This document shows positions 34,159-42,777 of a stretch of DNA of 64,000 nucleotides, one piece after another; within the stretch, counting starts at the first letter, position 1, and each line of letters begins with the position of its first letter. The DNA lies in assembly GCA_002354655.1 (NCBI GenBank), contig DELY01000044.1, positions 153,041 through 217,040 of the forward strand, written 5' to 3'. The position numbers and the translations under genes were made by a program. This stretch comes from Pseudomonas sp. UBA2684. Lineage in GTDB: Bacteria; Pseudomonadota; Gammaproteobacteria; Pseudomonadales; Pseudomonadaceae. The notes beneath the pieces were generated by a model. It had not been told where the DNA came from and searched no databases. It was given only the letters and a program-made list of their open reading frames with translations.

Positions 34159-34884
34159 ATGAGGCCTCGCCGTATCGTTCCCGCCCTGCTCCTCCTACTG
34201 ACCGGTAGCCTTGCCCAGGGCACGCCAACCCTCAGCAGCGACAACAGGCCCAGCCGCGAGCGACCGTTGGCCATCGAACGCCCCGCCAAGCAACAGGCCC
34301 GTGACTGGGGTCTGAGCGTCGAGGAATGGACGCGCTACCGCGACCTGATGCAGGGGCCGCTGGGCGTCTACTCGCCGCACATCGACCCGCTGACTGCGCT
34401 GGGTATCGAGGCGCGCTCCGATCAGGAACGGCAGCGCTACGCGGAGTTGCAGGTCGCGGCCGAAGCGCAGCGCGTCGAAAAGCTGCTCGCCTACCAGCGG
34501 GCTTACGACCGCGCCTGGCAGCGGCTCCACGCCGATATGCCGCGCGTCATCTTGCCCGACGCCGGCCCGGCGTTCTCGCCCATGTTGCCAGCGGCAAGCG
34601 GACGGCTCGCCCTGTTCGTCGAGGACGCCTGCCCGACCTGCGATCAAGCCGCGCTGCGGCTGCAGGCCGCCGGTCGGGCGTTCGACATCTACGTCGTCGA
34701 CAGCGGCGCCGATGACGCGCGCATCCGCGCCTGGGCGCAGCGCATTGGCATCGACCCGGCCAAGGTGCGCAGCGGTCAGGTCACGCTCAATCACGACGCG
34801 GGCCGCTGGGTGTCGTTGGGGCTGCCAGGCGATCTGCCGGCGGTCGTGCGTCAGGTGGGCGGCCAATGGCAGCGGCAGCCGTAA
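34159..34884 (+). CDS. TIGR03759-family ICE protein
   Basis: A 241-residue exported protein. A signal peptide (IVPALLLLLTGSLAQGTP) is followed by a helical domain (RDWGLSVEEWTRYRDLMQGP-type stretch, starting ARDWGLS) and a C-terminal thioredoxin-like half with CPTC (FVEDACPTCDQAALRLQAAG), consistent with TIGR03759. The CxxC suggests a redox role in folding of disulphide-rich T4SS parts. Overlaps the next gene at TAATG. Confidence 0.85.
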   Translation: MRPRRIVPALLLLLTGSLAQGTPTLSSDNRPSRERPLAIERPAKQQARDWGLSVEEWTRYRDLMQGPLGVYSPHIDPLTALGIEARSDQERQRYAELQVAAEAQRVEKLLAYQRAYDRAWQRLHADMPRVILPDAGPAFSPMLPAASGRLALFVEDACPTCDQAALRLQAAGRAFDIYVVDSGADDARIRAWAQRIGIDPAKVRSGQVTLNHDAGRWVSLGLPGDLPAVVRQVGGQWQRQP

Positions 34885-35447
34885 TGTCGGGCCGCACCGT
34901 GCTCGCACTGCTGGCCTGTGTGCTGGCCGGCACTGTCCAGGCAGGGGAAATCCCCCCGCCGGCCTATCAGGTCGCCGCGCAGCGCGCCGGCATTCCCTCG
35001 CCCGTCTTGTACGCCGTGGCGCTGCAGGAGAGCGGCACCCGCGTGGGTGGCCGTCTGGTGCCCTGGCCTTGGACACTCAACGTCGCCGGCACATCGCAGC
35101 GCTACACCACCCGCGCCGAGGCCTGCGCCGGGCTGCGCCAGGCACTTAGGCGCACGCCGGCCACGCGCATCGACGCGGGACTCGGCCAGATCAATCTCGG
35201 CTACCACCCGCAGCGCTACGCCCAGCCCTGCGACCTGCTCGACCCCTACCGCAACCTGGCCATCGCCGCCGAGATCCTGCGCGAGCAGCACGTCGAAGGC
35301 GAGGACTGGCTGCTCGCCATCGGTCGTTACCACCGCCCTGCTGGCGGTGCGCCGGCTGCGCGCTACCGCCTCAGCGTCGGCCAGCACCTGGTCCGCGTGT
35401 TGGGCGCCCCCCGACTGGCCATCAGCGCCCGAAGGAACCTGCCATGA
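34884..35447 (+). CDS. Lytic transglycosylase of the conjugation system
   Basis: A 187-residue exported enzyme with signal peptide (TVLALLACVLAGTVQA). The SLT catalytic glutamate is in LYAVALQESGTRVGG, followed by ARGLGQINLGYHP-like ATRIDAGLGQINLGYHPQRY and NLAIAAEILREQ. It opens peptidoglycan for the transfer channel (VirB1-like). The ATG overlapping the previous stop (34884) is preferred; an in-frame ATG 18 bases upstream is possible. Confidence 0.88.
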   Translation: MSGRTVLALLACVLAGTVQAGEIPPPAYQVAAQRAGIPSPVLYAVALQESGTRVGGRLVPWPWTLNVAGTSQRYTTRAEACAGLRQALRRTPATRIDAGLGQINLGYHPQRYAQPCDLLDPYRNLAIAAEILREQHVEGEDWLLAIGRYHRPAGGAPAARYRLSVGQHLVRVLGAPRLAISARRNLP

Positions 35448-35971
35448 ACGCCCTGCCCGTTCTCGTCGCCTTCCTCTCTCTGCCGTGGCTGCCAGTGCTA
35501 GCTCAGGCCGATGCGCTGATCGTCGTCGAGGATCGTGGCGGCGCCTCAGCCTTGCCGTATTACGAAGCCCTGAACTTGCAGCCGCGCGCAGAAGTGAGCG
35601 CGCCACGGCTTGAGATGCCGCGTCCACCCGCTGGGGTGGTCAACGAAGCCAGCATGCTTCCGGTACGCTCCACACGATTGTCGCCCGGTGTTGTGGCGCG
35701 TCGGGTGATTGAGGCCCCCGGGCTGCCGCCATTTTTTCTCGTCGGCGACGACCAACGCTCGCGTGCCTGGCTGCAACAGCGGGCGCCGCGCCTGCGTGAG
35801 CTTGGCGCCGTGGGCCTGATCGTCAACGTCAGCTCGGCCGAATCCCTGGCCAGGTTGCGTGCCCTGGTGCCGGAGCTGCCGCTATCTCCGGTGGCCGGCG
35901 ACGACCTCGCCGAGCGCCTCGGCTTGCGGCACTACCCGGTGCTGATCACGGCCACCGGCCTCGAACAGTGA
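35444..35971 (+). CDS. TIGR03765 (PFL_4695)-family ICE protein
   Basis: A 175-residue exported protein with a signal peptide ending near LAQADA. The mature sequence begins LIVVEDRGGASALPYYEALN, typical of the PFL_4695 family, with a basic/proline middle and a C-terminal alpha/beta part (GAVGLIVNVSSAESLARLRA, LGLRHYPVLITATGLEQ). Starts four bases inside the transglycosylase gene. Role in transfer unknown; it precedes traD in all related ICEs known to me. Confidence 0.82.
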   Translation: MNALPVLVAFLSLPWLPVLAQADALIVVEDRGGASALPYYEALNLQPRAEVSAPRLEMPRPPAGVVNEASMLPVRSTRLSPGVVARRVIEAPGLPPFFLVGDDQRSRAWLQQRAPRLRELGAVGLIVNVSSAESLARLRALVPELPLSPVAGDDLAERLGLRHYPVLITATGLEQ

Positions 35972-35981
35972 CGCGCCGGCC

Positions 35982-38156
35982 ATGGCCCAGTCCCACGCGA
36001 TCGAGGTGCTGCTGCGGCCAGCGGTGGAGCTGTACACCGTGGCAGTCTGCGCCGCCGCCGCGCTGCTGTCCCTGGTGGCCCCCTGGTCGCTGGCGCTGAA
36101 CCCAACGATTGGCCTGGGCAGCGCACTGGCCTTCCTCACCTTCGGCGCGATCCGCCTGCGCGATGCGCTGGTGATCCTGCACTACCGCCGCAACATCCGC
36201 CGCCTGCCGCGCTACGTGATGACCAGTCGCGATGTGCCGGTCAGCCAGCAGCGGCTGTTCATTGGCCGCGGATTTCGCTGGGAACAACGCCATACGCATC
36301 GCCTGACGCAGACCTTCAGGCCGGAGTTTCGCCGCTACGTCGAACCCACGCCCGCCTACCAGTTGGCGCGCCGTCTGGAGGAACGCCTGGAGTTCGCGCC
36401 GTTTCCGCTGTCGACGCTGGCCAAGCTCACCGCCTGGGACATCGTGCTCAACCCGGTACGCCCGTTGCCGCCAGTCGGCGGCCTGCCCCGGCTGCACGGC
36501 ATCGAGCCGAACGAGATCGATGTCAGCCTGCCGCTCGGCGAACGGGTCGGGCATTCGCTGGTGCTGGGCGCGACCCGGGTCGGCAAGACCCGCTTGGCCG
36601 AGCTGTTCGTGACCCAGGACATTCGGAGGCGTAACGATGCGGGAGAGCATGAGGTGGTGATCGTGTTCGACCCCAAAGGCGATGCCGACCTGCTCAAGCG
36701 CATGTACGTGGAGGCCAAGCGCACCGGGCGCGAACGCGAGTTCTATGTCTTCCACCTGGGCTGGCCGGATTTCAGCGCGCGCTACAACGCCGTGGGCCGA
36801 TTCGGGAGAATCTCGGAGGTTGCCACGCGCATCGCCGGGCAACTTTCCGGTGAGGGCAATAGCGCAGCGTTTCGGGAGTTCGCCTGGCGGTTCGTCAACA
36901 TCATCGCCCGCGCCCTGGTCGAGTTGGGCCAGCGCCCGGACTACCTGCTGATCCAGCGCCACGTCGTCAATATCGACGCGCTGTTCATCGAGTACGCGCA
37001 GCATTACTTCGCCAGGCACGAACCCAAGGCCTGGGACATCATTGTGCAGCTCGAAGGACGGCTGAACGACAAGAACATCCCGCGCAACATGATAGGCCGG
37101 GAAAAGCGCGTGGTCGCGCTGGAGCAGTACCTGTCGCAAGTCCGCGTCTACGACCCGGTGCTCGACGGCCTGCGCAGTGCCGTGCGTTACGACCGGACCT
37201 ATTTCGACAAGATCGTCGCCAGCCTGTTGCCGCTACTGGAAAAGCTCACCACCGGCAAAACCGCGCAACTGCTCGCGCCAAACTACGCGGACCTGGCCGA
37301 TCCGCGGCCGATCTTCGACTGGATGCAGATCGTCCGTAAACGCGCGGTGGTCTATGTCGGCCTCGATGCCCTGTCGGATGCTGAGGTCGCCGCCGCCGTC
37401 GGCAACTCGATGTTTGCCGATCTGGTGTCGGTCGCCGGGCATATTTATAAATTTGGCATTGATGATGGACTGCCCGACGCCCTGGCGGGTGCCCGGGTGC
37501 CGATCAACGTCCATGCGGACGAGTTCAACGAGCTGATGGGCGATGAGTTCGTGCCGCTGGTCAACAAGGGCGGCGGGGCAGGGCTGCAGGTCACGGCCTA
37601 TACCCAGACGCTCAGCGACATTGAAGCGCGTGTCGGCAACCGCGCGAAAGCGGGCCAGGTAATCGGCAACTTCAACAACCTGTTCATGCTGAGGGTGCGT
37701 GAGACCGCGACCGCCGAACTGCTCACCCGCCAGCTGCCCAAAGTGGACGTCTACACCACGACACTGGTCAGCGGCGCCACCGACAGCTCCGATGTGCGAG
37801 GACCGACCGACTTCACCTCCAACGCACAGGATCGCATCAGCACGGCCAGCGTGCCGATGATCGAACCCGCCCACGTGGTCGGCTTACCCAAGGGTCAGGC
37901 CTTTGCCCTGCTGCAAGGCGGCCAGCTGTGGAAAATCCGCATGCCGCTGCCGGCCCCCGATCCTGATGAAGCCCTGCCCGAGGATCTCCAACAGCTCGCA
38001 GGCTACATGCGCCAACACTATGCCGAGGCCGGCGACTGGTGGGAGAACCAGGGCCTGCCAGGCCTGCAGGATCAGCCGCTGCCCGATGACCTGCTCGACG
38101 GCTTCCGCCACCTGGCCGACCCGGACACTGCTGTCGACCGCGAGGCACGGCGATGA
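35982..38156 (+). CDS. traD: Type IV coupling protein TraD, PFGI-1 class
   Basis: A 724-residue coupling protein. Two N-terminal transmembrane helices (about residues 18-60), Walker A GATRVGKT (196-203), Walker B VVIVFDPKGDADLLKRM, and a late HADEFNELMGDEF motif. The protein is a DNA-translocating ATPase that brings the relaxase-DNA complex to the transfer channel. Ends with a four-base overlap with the next gene. Confidence 0.93.
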   Translation: MAQSHAIEVLLRPAVELYTVAVCAAAALLSLVAPWSLALNPTIGLGSALAFLTFGAIRLRDALVILHYRRNIRRLPRYVMTSRDVPVSQQRLFIGRGFRWEQRHTHRLTQTFRPEFRRYVEPTPAYQLARRLEERLEFAPFPLSTLAKLTAWDIVLNPVRPLPPVGGLPRLHGIEPNEIDVSLPLGERVGHSLVLGATRVGKTRLAELFVTQDIRRRNDAGEHEVVIVFDPKGDADLLKRMYVEAKRTGREREFYVFHLGWPDFSARYNAVGRFGRISEVATRIAGQLSGEGNSAAFREFAWRFVNIIARALVELGQRPDYLLIQRHVVNIDALFIEYAQHYFARHEPKAWDIIVQLEGRLNDKNIPRNMIGREKRVVALEQYLSQVRVYDPVLDGLRSAVRYDRTYFDKIVASLLPLLEKLTTGKTAQLLAPNYADLADPRPIFDWMQIVRKRAVVYVGLDALSDAEVAAAVGNSMFADLVSVAGHIYKFGIDDGLPDALAGARVPINVHADEFNELMGDEFVPLVNKGGGAGLQVTAYTQTLSDIEARVGNRAKAGQVIGNFNNLFMLRVRETATAELLTRQLPKVDVYTTTLVSGATDSSDVRGPTDFTSNAQDRISTASVPMIEPAHVVGLPKGQAFALLQGGQLWKIRMPLPAPDPDEALPEDLQQLAGYMRQHYAEAGDWWENQGLPGLQDQPLPDDLLDGFRHLADPDTAVDREARR

Positions 38157-38902
38157 AGGACCCAGCCGCCACCACCCAGCGCGAACAGGCACGCCAGCAA
38201 GGCTTGCTCGCTGTCATCGTCACCCTGCCGCTGCGCATGCTCGGCGTACTGATCGGCTCGCTGCTGCTGTCGATCAGCATCGAGTGCATCGGCATGCACC
38301 TGTTGTGGCCCGATCAGGGCTGGCGTCACGCCCAGGGCATGCTCGACTACGAGCTGAACCACCTTTCCACGCACTTCACCCGCAGCGCGGTGATACAGGA
38401 GCCGGGGCGCACCGCACACGAGCTGGTCGAGGGGGCCTACCAATGGCTCTTCGTGAAGACCGGCCTGCTCGACTGGATGAGCCAAGCATCGGCGCGCTCC
38501 CGCGCACCCAGTCATGGCGATGCCCGAGACATCCGTTTCTACATCAGCCAGGTCTACGTCTGGAGCGAGCGTTACCTGATCGCCGCGGCGTTCACCACAC
38601 TGACCTTCATGGTGCGGCTGCTGGTCCTGGTGCTTACCCTGCCGCTGTTTCTGCTGGCCGCCTTCGTCGGCATGGTCGATGGCCTGGTGCGCCGCGATAT
38701 TCGCAAGTTCGGCGCGGGCCGCGAGTCGGGGTTCATCTACCACCGTGCCAAAGCGAGTCTGATGCCGCTGGCGGTCCTGCCGTGGATCCTCTACCTCACC
38801 CTGCCCGTCAGCGTGCATCCGCTACTGGTGCTGCTGCCGAGCGCGGCGCTGCTCGGCCTGGCGGTGAACATCACTGCGGCAAGCTTCAAGAAGTACCTCT
38901 AG
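38153..38902 (+). CDS. TIGR03747-family ICE membrane protein
   Basis: A 249-residue integral membrane protein with about four hydrophobic helices: one near residue 25-45, a pair near 145-185, and one or two near the C-terminus (LPVSVHPLLVLLPSAALLGL). The RRDIRKFGAGRESGFIYHRA stretch is characteristic of TIGR03747. It accompanies TraD and overlaps its stop codon. Confidence 0.88.
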   Translation: MKDPAATTQREQARQQGLLAVIVTLPLRMLGVLIGSLLLSISIECIGMHLLWPDQGWRHAQGMLDYELNHLSTHFTRSAVIQEPGRTAHELVEGAYQWLFVKTGLLDWMSQASARSRAPSHGDARDIRFYISQVYVWSERYLIAAAFTTLTFMVRLLVLVLTLPLFLLAAFVGMVDGLVRRDIRKFGAGRESGFIYHRAKASLMPLAVLPWILYLTLPVSVHPLLVLLPSAALLGLAVNITAASFKKYL

Positions 38903-38920
38903 CTGCGCGGCAGCGGACGC

Positions 38921-40417
38921 TTATTTGTCTTCGGCTTCGGCCCGCTGCGCCGCCAGCACCTGTTGGGCCATCTGCTCGATGAAGTCGAAGACCTCTTCCG
39001 GAACCCTGTACTGATACTGCTTGCGCCGGTTGTTGGAAACGATCCCATCATTCGACAAGCACATCATCACCAGGTTGGCGAGATCACTCCCACGCAGGTC
39101 GTAGCGTTCGTCCACGGCCTGGTAGACCGTGTCGTAGCACGCCAGGAAGGCCGCTTCCTTGTGCAGCTCGACTTCAAGCGCCAACCTGGCCATCTCCAGG
39201 GTGAAGGCAACGCAGGGAGTCGCATCCCAGAAGCGATACACCGCGCCGTCCCCTCGGAACTCGAAACCGTATTGGCCGAAGTCAATCCACTGCACGTCCC
39301 AGAAATCACGCACTGGCCGAGAGAAGGACTGGAGCGTCTCCAGATACTGGCGTTCCTGGCGTTTCATCGCCACCGAAACGGGTAATAGCAACCCATTTTC
39401 CAGCGCGCCGGCGCGGCATAGCGCTTGGTGGATCAGGAACCGAGACAGACGCCCGTTGCCATCCATGAAGGGGTGAATGAGCACGAAGCCAAACGAGATG
39501 ATGCCGGCGGCCACCAGTGGATCGATCTGGGTCGGGGCCTCATTGGCAAAACCCATCAGGCTCTCCATCAGCTCCCGGCAGAGCTCCGGGGGTGGCGGCA
39601 GATACGTCACCCCGACGGCCCCCTGGGTACCATCGGAGAGGTGATTCTGCTCATGCCTAAACGCTGCCGCCATATCGAGGGGGTTCGAGACCGTCGCGTT
39701 CTGCAGGCTCACCAGATAGTCCTCTGTCAGCAGTTGGCGCTCATGAGCCTGGCGCAGCAGCTGGATGAAACGCCGAGATTTGTCTTCCGTCGGCGCCTCC
39801 CGCTCGATGGCGAACGAATCCTTGGTCTCGTGCAGGTAGGCCCAGTTGAGCGCCCGGTCCATCATGATCGGGGGCAGCGATTCGATGAAGGCTTTGGCCC
39901 TGCCGAGGATGTCATGGGCCAGCAGCTCAGTGATGAGCGGGATCCGCTCAACCGTAGCGCAGTAGGTGAGATCGCCCAGACCGTTGAACTCGATGCGCCA
40001 TTTCGCATTGCGCTCGCCCGGCCGCGTGATGTAACGCTCCGTATCAAACAGCGGGCTGTACGGCACCCGGACCGGGGCATGCTGCGCGATGGGCTCACCG
40101 GTGAAGGCCTCCCTGAGGTAACAGGCCTTCCGGATATAGATCCCGTTGGGCGCAGCCCGGTAGGCCTGCTCGAACGCTGCGGCCGGAATTCTCGGCAGCG
40201 CCTGGGCGAGTACCGCCAGGTTGAGTCCCTCGTGCTTGAGGGCGAACAACACGTGGCCAAGCAGATCATCCGGCGCCGGTGCGATACCCGGCGGCACGGC
40301 CAAGGTGTGCCCGATGAGCTCAATGCGCGTGACCGGTTGTACAATAGCTGGCAGACGTAGTGGTACCGCCGTGAGTCCCAGCTGCTGGATGAGAAGCGAG
40401 TAGCCCGCGGCGTTCAT
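38921..40417 (-). CDS. Fic-domain protein (putative AMP transferase) inserted in the T4SS block
   Basis: A 498-residue protein with the complete Fic motif HPFMDGNGRLSR and an upstream flap region. The N-terminal half is a Fic-N-like domain, and the C-terminus has a winged-helix look (LVMMCLSNDGIVSNNRRKQY). Fic enzymes transfer AMP or other groups to target proteins; I do not see a clear inhibitory S/T-x-x-x-E/D-G-N-like helix. The start at 40417 has AAAGGA 7 bases upstream; a frame extension reaches 40468. It is opposite in strand to the transfer genes and preceded by three AGTGAGGA repeats, suggesting autoregulation. Confidence 0.88.
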   Translation of the reverse strand: MNAAGYSLLIQQLGLTAVPLRLPAIVQPVTRIELIGHTLAVPPGIAPAPDDLLGHVLFALKHEGLNLAVLAQALPRIPAAAFEQAYRAAPNGIYIRKACYLREAFTGEPIAQHAPVRVPYSPLFDTERYITRPGERNAKWRIEFNGLGDLTYCATVERIPLITELLAHDILGRAKAFIESLPPIMMDRALNWAYLHETKDSFAIEREAPTEDKSRRFIQLLRQAHERQLLTEDYLVSLQNATVSNPLDMAAAFRHEQNHLSDGTQGAVGVTYLPPPPELCRELMESLMGFANEAPTQIDPLVAAGIISFGFVLIHPFMDGNGRLSRFLIHQALCRAGALENGLLLPVSVAMKRQERQYLETLQSFSRPVRDFWDVQWIDFGQYGFEFRGDGAVYRFWDATPCVAFTLEMARLALEVELHKEAAFLACYDTVYQAVDERYDLRGSDLANLVMMCLSNDGIVSNNRRKQYQYRVPEEVFDFIEQMAQQVLAAQRAEAEDK

Positions 40418-40455
40418 CACAAAATCCTTTCTTCGGTTCAGGTAGCCAGGATTTT

Positions 40456-40512
40456 CCTCACTCCACAAGGAAAATCCTCACTTCTGGCCAGTATGCCGAT
40501 TTTTTCCTCACT
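40456..40512 (-). promoter_or_regulatory. Three AGTGAGGA repeats upstream of fic
   Basis: On the minus strand AGTGAGGA occurs at 40505-40512, 40476-40483 and 40456-40463, each followed by an A/T-rich AAAATCC or TTTTCC. Two of them make an inverted arrangement (GGATTTTCC / GGAAAATCC). Probable operator for the Fic protein's C-terminal DNA-binding domain. Confidence 0.55.
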
Positions 40513-40717
40513 TACCATCGCCTGAACGGTATGCGTGGGATGGGCGCCTGTCGCACATGCGAGAAGCTGGCCGCCGAAACCTCGCACGTCGACGTGTTTC
40601 AGCCACCCGCGCCAGGGTCGCTAACAAGCCGATCACGACCAATCCCGCATTGATTGCAGCATCGCCCGCGATTGCTGAGGAGCATCGCGCCATTGCTCGC
40701 CAATCGTGGATTGCCCC

Positions 40718-41089
40718 ATGTCCAAGCGACTGCTCTCTCCCGCCAACAGGCATCACGCCAGCGGCCTGATCCCGGCGCTGCTGCTCGGTCTGGGTCTTGC
40801 CGGCCACATCAGCGCCGACGATGCCACGCCCGAGCACGCCCGCCTCGCCGCCGCGCTGCGCCAACTCGACAGCATCGAGCGCCTCGTTGCGCAACAGACC
40901 GCCCAGCCGCCAGACGTACGTGCTCGCTACTACTTCGACTACGGCCGTCTCGCCGCCGATCTTGAGCGCGTGCGCGGCGGCATTCACGACTACCTGACGC
41001 CCTCGCGTGCACAGCCACGCGACCCTGCCGAGCTGCTCGGCGACTACCGCCAGCCAGCCGCCGCGCTCGAAGCGCAGGGCGCGCCATGA
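40718..41089 (+). CDS. RAQPRD-family ICE protein
   Basis: A 123-residue exported protein. Signal peptide up to GHISADD; the diagnostic RAQPRD string is present (TPSRAQPRDPAELLGDYR). The mature part is helical (EHARLAAALRQLDSIERLVA, ARYYFDYGRLAADLERVRGG). Function unknown; marker of this T4SS class. The internal ATG at 40718 is preferred over 40706. Overlaps the next gene by four bases. Confidence 0.9.
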   Translation: MSKRLLSPANRHHASGLIPALLLGLGLAGHISADDATPEHARLAAALRQLDSIERLVAQQTAQPPDVRARYYFDYGRLAADLERVRGGIHDYLTPSRAQPRDPAELLGDYRQPAAALEAQGAP

Positions 41090-41319
41090 ACGCCGCCCAA
41101 ACCGCCGCGTTCCAAGCCAACAGCGGCCTCACCCCGACCGAAATGGCGACCGTACTGCTCGGTGCGGTGTTCGCCGTGCTGCTCCTGTGGGGCGTCTGGG
41201 CGATACGCAGCGCCTACGTCGGATGGGCCGAAGAACAGCTTTCCCACCGTCAGTTCCTGGTCGTCGTAGTGCGCTTCGTCGTGCTCTACCTAGTGCTGAC
41301 CTTATTCCTGCTTTCGTAA
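41086..41319 (+). CDS. TIGR03758-family ICE membrane protein
   Basis: A 77-residue protein with two transmembrane helices (MATVLLGAVFAVLLLWGVWA and VVVRFVVLYLVLTLFLLS). It matches the TIGR03758 position and size, a VirB2/VirB3-like small inner-membrane component. Translationally coupled to the RAQPRD gene. Confidence 0.85.
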   Translation: MNAAQTAAFQANSGLTPTEMATVLLGAVFAVLLLWGVWAIRSAYVGWAEEQLSHRQFLVVVVRFVVLYLVLTLFLLS

Positions 41320-41331
41320 GAGGTCATCCTG

Positions 41332-41694
41332 ATGAAGCCGCTCGCCCGCTCCCTTCTCTCCCGTCCCTTCGCTGGCCTGGCGGCACTGCCGCTGTTCGGC
41401 GTGCTGTCGCCATCGGCCCAGGCCGCTTTGCCAACCCTGGAGAACCCGTCGCGCGGGGTCGGCACGGGCATCCTGCAAACGCTGCAGAACTACGGCTACG
41501 ACATCGTAATGCTGATCGCCCTGCTGGTGGTCGCCTCGATGTTCGTCGGCGTCTGCTACCACGCCTACACCCGCTATGCGGAGATTCACATTGGCCGCTC
41601 GACCTGGGGCCAGTTCGGCCTGACCGTGGCGGTCGGTGCGATGTTGCTGGTGGTGGGCATCTGGCTGCTGACCGAAGCCATCGGTGTGCTCTGA
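41332..41694 (+). CDS. TIGR03745-family ICE membrane protein (pilin-like)
   Basis: A 120-residue protein with a long signal peptide (to about SAQAAL) and two transmembrane helices (YDIVMLIALLVVASMFVGVC and LTVAVGAMLLVVGIWLLTEA) separated by a short polar loop. This layout is that of VirB2-type pilin precursors; TIGR03745 is the PFGI-1-class family at this place. Confidence 0.85.
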   Translation: MKPLARSLLSRPFAGLAALPLFGVLSPSAQAALPTLENPSRGVGTGILQTLQNYGYDIVMLIALLVVASMFVGVCYHAYTRYAEIHIGRSTWGQFGLTVAVGAMLLVVGIWLLTEAIGVL

Positions 41695-41710
41695 ACCGAG
41701 GACTGCCGAG

Positions 41711-42106
41711 ATGACTGAAGACATCCGCCTGGACGGGACGGTGCTGTTTCTGCCCCACCGCCTCAACCGTCACCCGGTAGTGGTGCGCGGGCTGACGGCG
41801 AATGAGCTGTGGGTCTGCGCGGGCTTGTCGGGTCTGCTTGGCCTGGCGAGCGGCATAGCGCTGGCCATCATGCTGGCGACGATCGCCATCGTCCCCACGG
41901 CCATCCTGCTGGCAGTCAGCGCAGGCATCTTCATCGGCGGCGGTGCACTGCGCCGACTCAAGCGCGGCCGCCCCGAGACCTGGCTGTACCGGCGGTTGCA
42001 GTGGTGGATCGCGCTGCGTCTACCGGCGCTCGCCACCCTCACCGACAGCCAGCGGCTGGTGACCCGTTCCGGTTACTGGAGCACACGCAGGAGCACGGCA
42101 CCGTGA
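41711..42106 (+). CDS. TIGR03750-family conjugal transfer protein (TraL/VirB3-like)
   Basis: A 131-residue protein beginning MTEDIRLDGTVLFLPHRLNR. Two transmembrane helices (about residues 30-75) are followed by a basic region (LRRLKRGRPETWLYRRLQWW). The GTG start of the next gene overlaps its stop. The ATG at 41711 is chosen because it gives the family N-terminus. Confidence 0.86.
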   Translation: MTEDIRLDGTVLFLPHRLNRHPVVVRGLTANELWVCAGLSGLLGLASGIALAIMLATIAIVPTAILLAVSAGIFIGGGALRRLKRGRPETWLYRRLQWWIALRLPALATLTDSQRLVTRSGYWSTRRSTAP

Positions 42107-42777
42107 GCCGGTTCAAGAACGAAGTGCTGCGGCTCGACGCCCACATCAGGACCCTGCGCATCGGGGCCAGCCTGCTGGTGATGCTGGCACTGGTCATGGC
42201 CATCGGCTGGTGGAGCGCGCCGCGCGATCTGACCATCCATGTGCCGCCAGACCTGCGTTCAGGCAGCACGCGCCCCTGGTGGGACGTACCGCCCGAGAGC
42301 GTATACGCCTTCACCTTTTATGTCTGGCAGCAGCTGCAGCGCTGGCCGACCAATGGCGACGACGACTACCCGCGCAACCTACACGTGCTGTCGCCCTACC
42401 TCACGCCCGCCTGCCAGGCGTTCCTGCAGCAGGACTACGAGTACCGCCGCAACAGCGGCGAGCTGCGCCGGCGTGTGCGTGGCATCTACGAGATTCCCGG
42501 CCGCGGTTACGGCGACAACCCCACGCTGCGCGTGCGCAGCGTCTCCACCCGTGAATGGGTGGTGAACCTGGATGTCACGGCCGACGAGTACTACGCCTCG
42601 GAGCAGGTCAAACGCGCCCTGGTGCGCTACCCACTGAAGGTCCTGCGCAGCGACGTCGATCCGCAGCGCAACCCGTTCGGGCTGGTCATCGACTGCTACG
42701 AAGGCGCGCCGCAGCGCATTGCCAGCCCTGTCGATCCGGCGGCCACGCCCGTCCCTGCCCTGGAAAACACGCCATGA
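42103..42777 (+). CDS. TIGR03746 (PFL_4703)-family ICE protein (TraE/VirB8-like)
   Basis: A 224-residue protein with a GTG start overlapping the previous TGA. One N-terminal transmembrane helix (ASLLVMLALVMAIGWWSAPR) precedes a periplasmic domain (ESVYAFTFYVWQQLQRWPTN, RVRSVSTREWVVNLDVTADE). Topology matches VirB8/TraE components that link the inner-membrane platform to the channel core. Confidence 0.86.
   Translation: MSRFKNEVLRLDAHIRTLRIGASLLVMLALVMAIGWWSAPRDLTIHVPPDLRSGSTRPWWDVPPESVYAFTFYVWQQLQRWPTNGDDDYPRNLHVLSPYLTPACQAFLQQDYEYRRNSGELRRRVRGIYEIPGRGYGDNPTLRVRSVSTREWVVNLDVTADEYYASEQVKRALVRYPLKVLRSDVDPQRNPFGLVIDCYEGAPQRIASPVDPAATPVPALENTP

Noticed and set aside
39425-40360. 311-codon + strand frame
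   Set aside because: Antisense to the fic gene; no domain and no ribosome-binding site.
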